Positions 63,352 through 64,000 of a DNA stretch of 64,000 bases are shown here, one piece after another (positions within the stretch are counted from its first letter, which is position 1; the number at the start of each line of letters is the position of its first letter). The translations under genes and the position numbers were made by a program. Below the pieces are notes generated by a model. The model ran no database searches, was not told the DNA's origin, and saw only the letters and a list, made by a program, of their open reading frames with translations. Where the stretch lies: positions 620,001 through 684,000 of the forward strand of contig NZ_QICH01000001.1 in NCBI RefSeq assembly GCF_003194565.2. Reading direction: 5' to 3'. This stretch comes from Kangiella spongicola. Lineage in GTDB: Bacteria; Pseudomonadota; Gammaproteobacteria; Enterobacterales; Kangiellaceae.

Positions 63352-64000
63352 TTGCCACCACCTTAAGTGCAAAGCTCACTTTTTTGCCAATCAATACCTT
63401 TTGCGTATATCTTTCACCCTCTATCAACTCATCAACTAAATAACCATTCTTCACAGTACCTCGCTCACTTCCATTTAACTTAATTAGGTAATCGTTATCA
63501 ACACCCGCTGCGTACAGCCTGATATTCGCTTTACCTGAATGCTCAGGAGTAAAGTATATTGTTAGCCAACCATCCTGCTGTTTTCCTGCTCTAAAATTTC
63601 TTAAGGGAATCACTTTCCCTCCTTTAACACCTTTTCCCTTTTTTCCACCTTCAGTAGTCTCTGAACGTCCCCCTTTAGTCTTGCTCTTTTTTTGTTTCGG
63701 TTCTATTACACCACCTTTACCAGAATCGCCTCCCCCCTTAGCTCCTGCACCACTTGCTGAATTACTTTTTTTCTTATCTGTAATTTCAATAGTTTTTGGA
63801 TTCATTTCTTTGTCACCACCACTGTCATTTACTTCATCCTCAAAAAATTCTGACAGTTCATCTATTACAGTAACTTCCTCAATGGGGTTTGTTGCATGGT
63901 GCCTAACAACAGTCCTGACCCAATTAGCTAATTTTTTCAGTATTTTGTTACCATTTTTTACTCGGCTAGCTTGAAAGTCATCATGTGCTGGTGGCTCCAT
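63341..64000 (-). CDS. C-terminal part of a gene running off the right edge
   Basis: At least 219 residues are visible. The frame is open to the last base. The ATG at 64000 is probably internal, since MEPPAHDDFQ reads like the middle of a larger protein. A low-complexity Lys/Gly/Ser linker (about residues 75-130) is followed by a beta-rich C-terminal domain (LTIYFTPEHSGKANIRLYA, LIKLNGSERGTVKNGYL). The complete protein may be a large ATPase of a restriction-type locus, but that cannot be seen here. The stop overlaps the next gene. Confidence 0.6.
   Translation of the reverse strand: MEPPAHDDFQASRVKNGNKILKKLANWVRTVVRHHATNPIEEVTVIDELSEFFEDEVNDSGGDKEMNPKTIEITDKKKSNSASGAGAKGGGDSGKGGVIEPKQKKSKTKGGRSETTEGGKKGKGVKGGKVIPLRNFRAGKQQDGWLTIYFTPEHSGKANIRLYAAGVDNDYLIKLNGSERGTVKNGYLVDELIEGERYTQKVLIGKKVSFALKVVANEV

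Overview
The window looks like chromosomal DNA of a marine gamma-proteobacterium. The evidence is a Na+-pumping NADH:quinone reductase operon with its maturation factors, gamma-proteobacterial gene orders (rlmE-ftsH-folP-glmM, carAB-greA, hrcA/nadK-recN-bamE/fur, apaG-apaH) and a moderate, slightly AT-rich composition. My best guess is Kangiella or a close relative. This rests on protein style and gene order only and was not tested by a search.

Layout. 1-5.4 kb: the end of nqrB, then nqrCDEF, the flavin transferase apbE and nqrM, all forward. 5.4-12.2 kb: reverse-strand genes for a CBS protein, an OmpA-type porin, glmM, folP, ftsH and rlmE. 12.2-24.8 kb: yhbY and a response regulator forward, then a tightly overlapping eight-gene reverse operon. 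This operon runs desaturase, FAD oxidase, DUF1365, CFA synthase, DUF2878, DUF1295, second CFA-like methyltransferase, sensor kinase. It is followed by two small forward envelope genes, a photolyase and a DUF523/DUF1722 protein. The set resembles the photo-oxidative-stress and unsaturated/methylated fatty-acid clusters of other proteobacteria. Its sensor kinase lies at the operon tail, convergent with the response regulator. 25-40 kb: reverse-strand greA, carB, carA, a candidate CsrB/RsmY-like small RNA, dapB, a GDSL lipase, dnaJ, dnaK, two small secreted Cys proteins, a YebC-family gene, grpE and hrcA. 40-46.5 kb: nadK, recN and an S4 protein forward; an exported protein and fur reverse; bamE forward; an ECF sigma/anti-sigma pair reverse.

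46.6-60.1 kb: mainly metabolic and envelope genes. These are a glutamate-synthase-like flavoprotein with DoxX, malic enzyme, an exported hydrolase, a choice-of-anchor-B surface protein with a GlyGly-CTERM-like tail, RNase PH, an FKBP isomerase, MAPEG, an SDR, apaG-apaH and yicC. A 450-bp spacer at 58.8 kb carries repeats.

60.2-64 kb: an AT-rich accessory region that runs off the right edge. It holds a HigA-like regulator without a toxin, a divergent endonuclease-like protein with a NgoFVII-like C-terminus, and an overlapping reverse operon of three poorly known proteins, the first truncated by the window edge. This looks like a restriction or defence locus and is the best candidate for an undescribed system. 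No tRNA, rRNA, CRISPR array or insertion sequence was seen.
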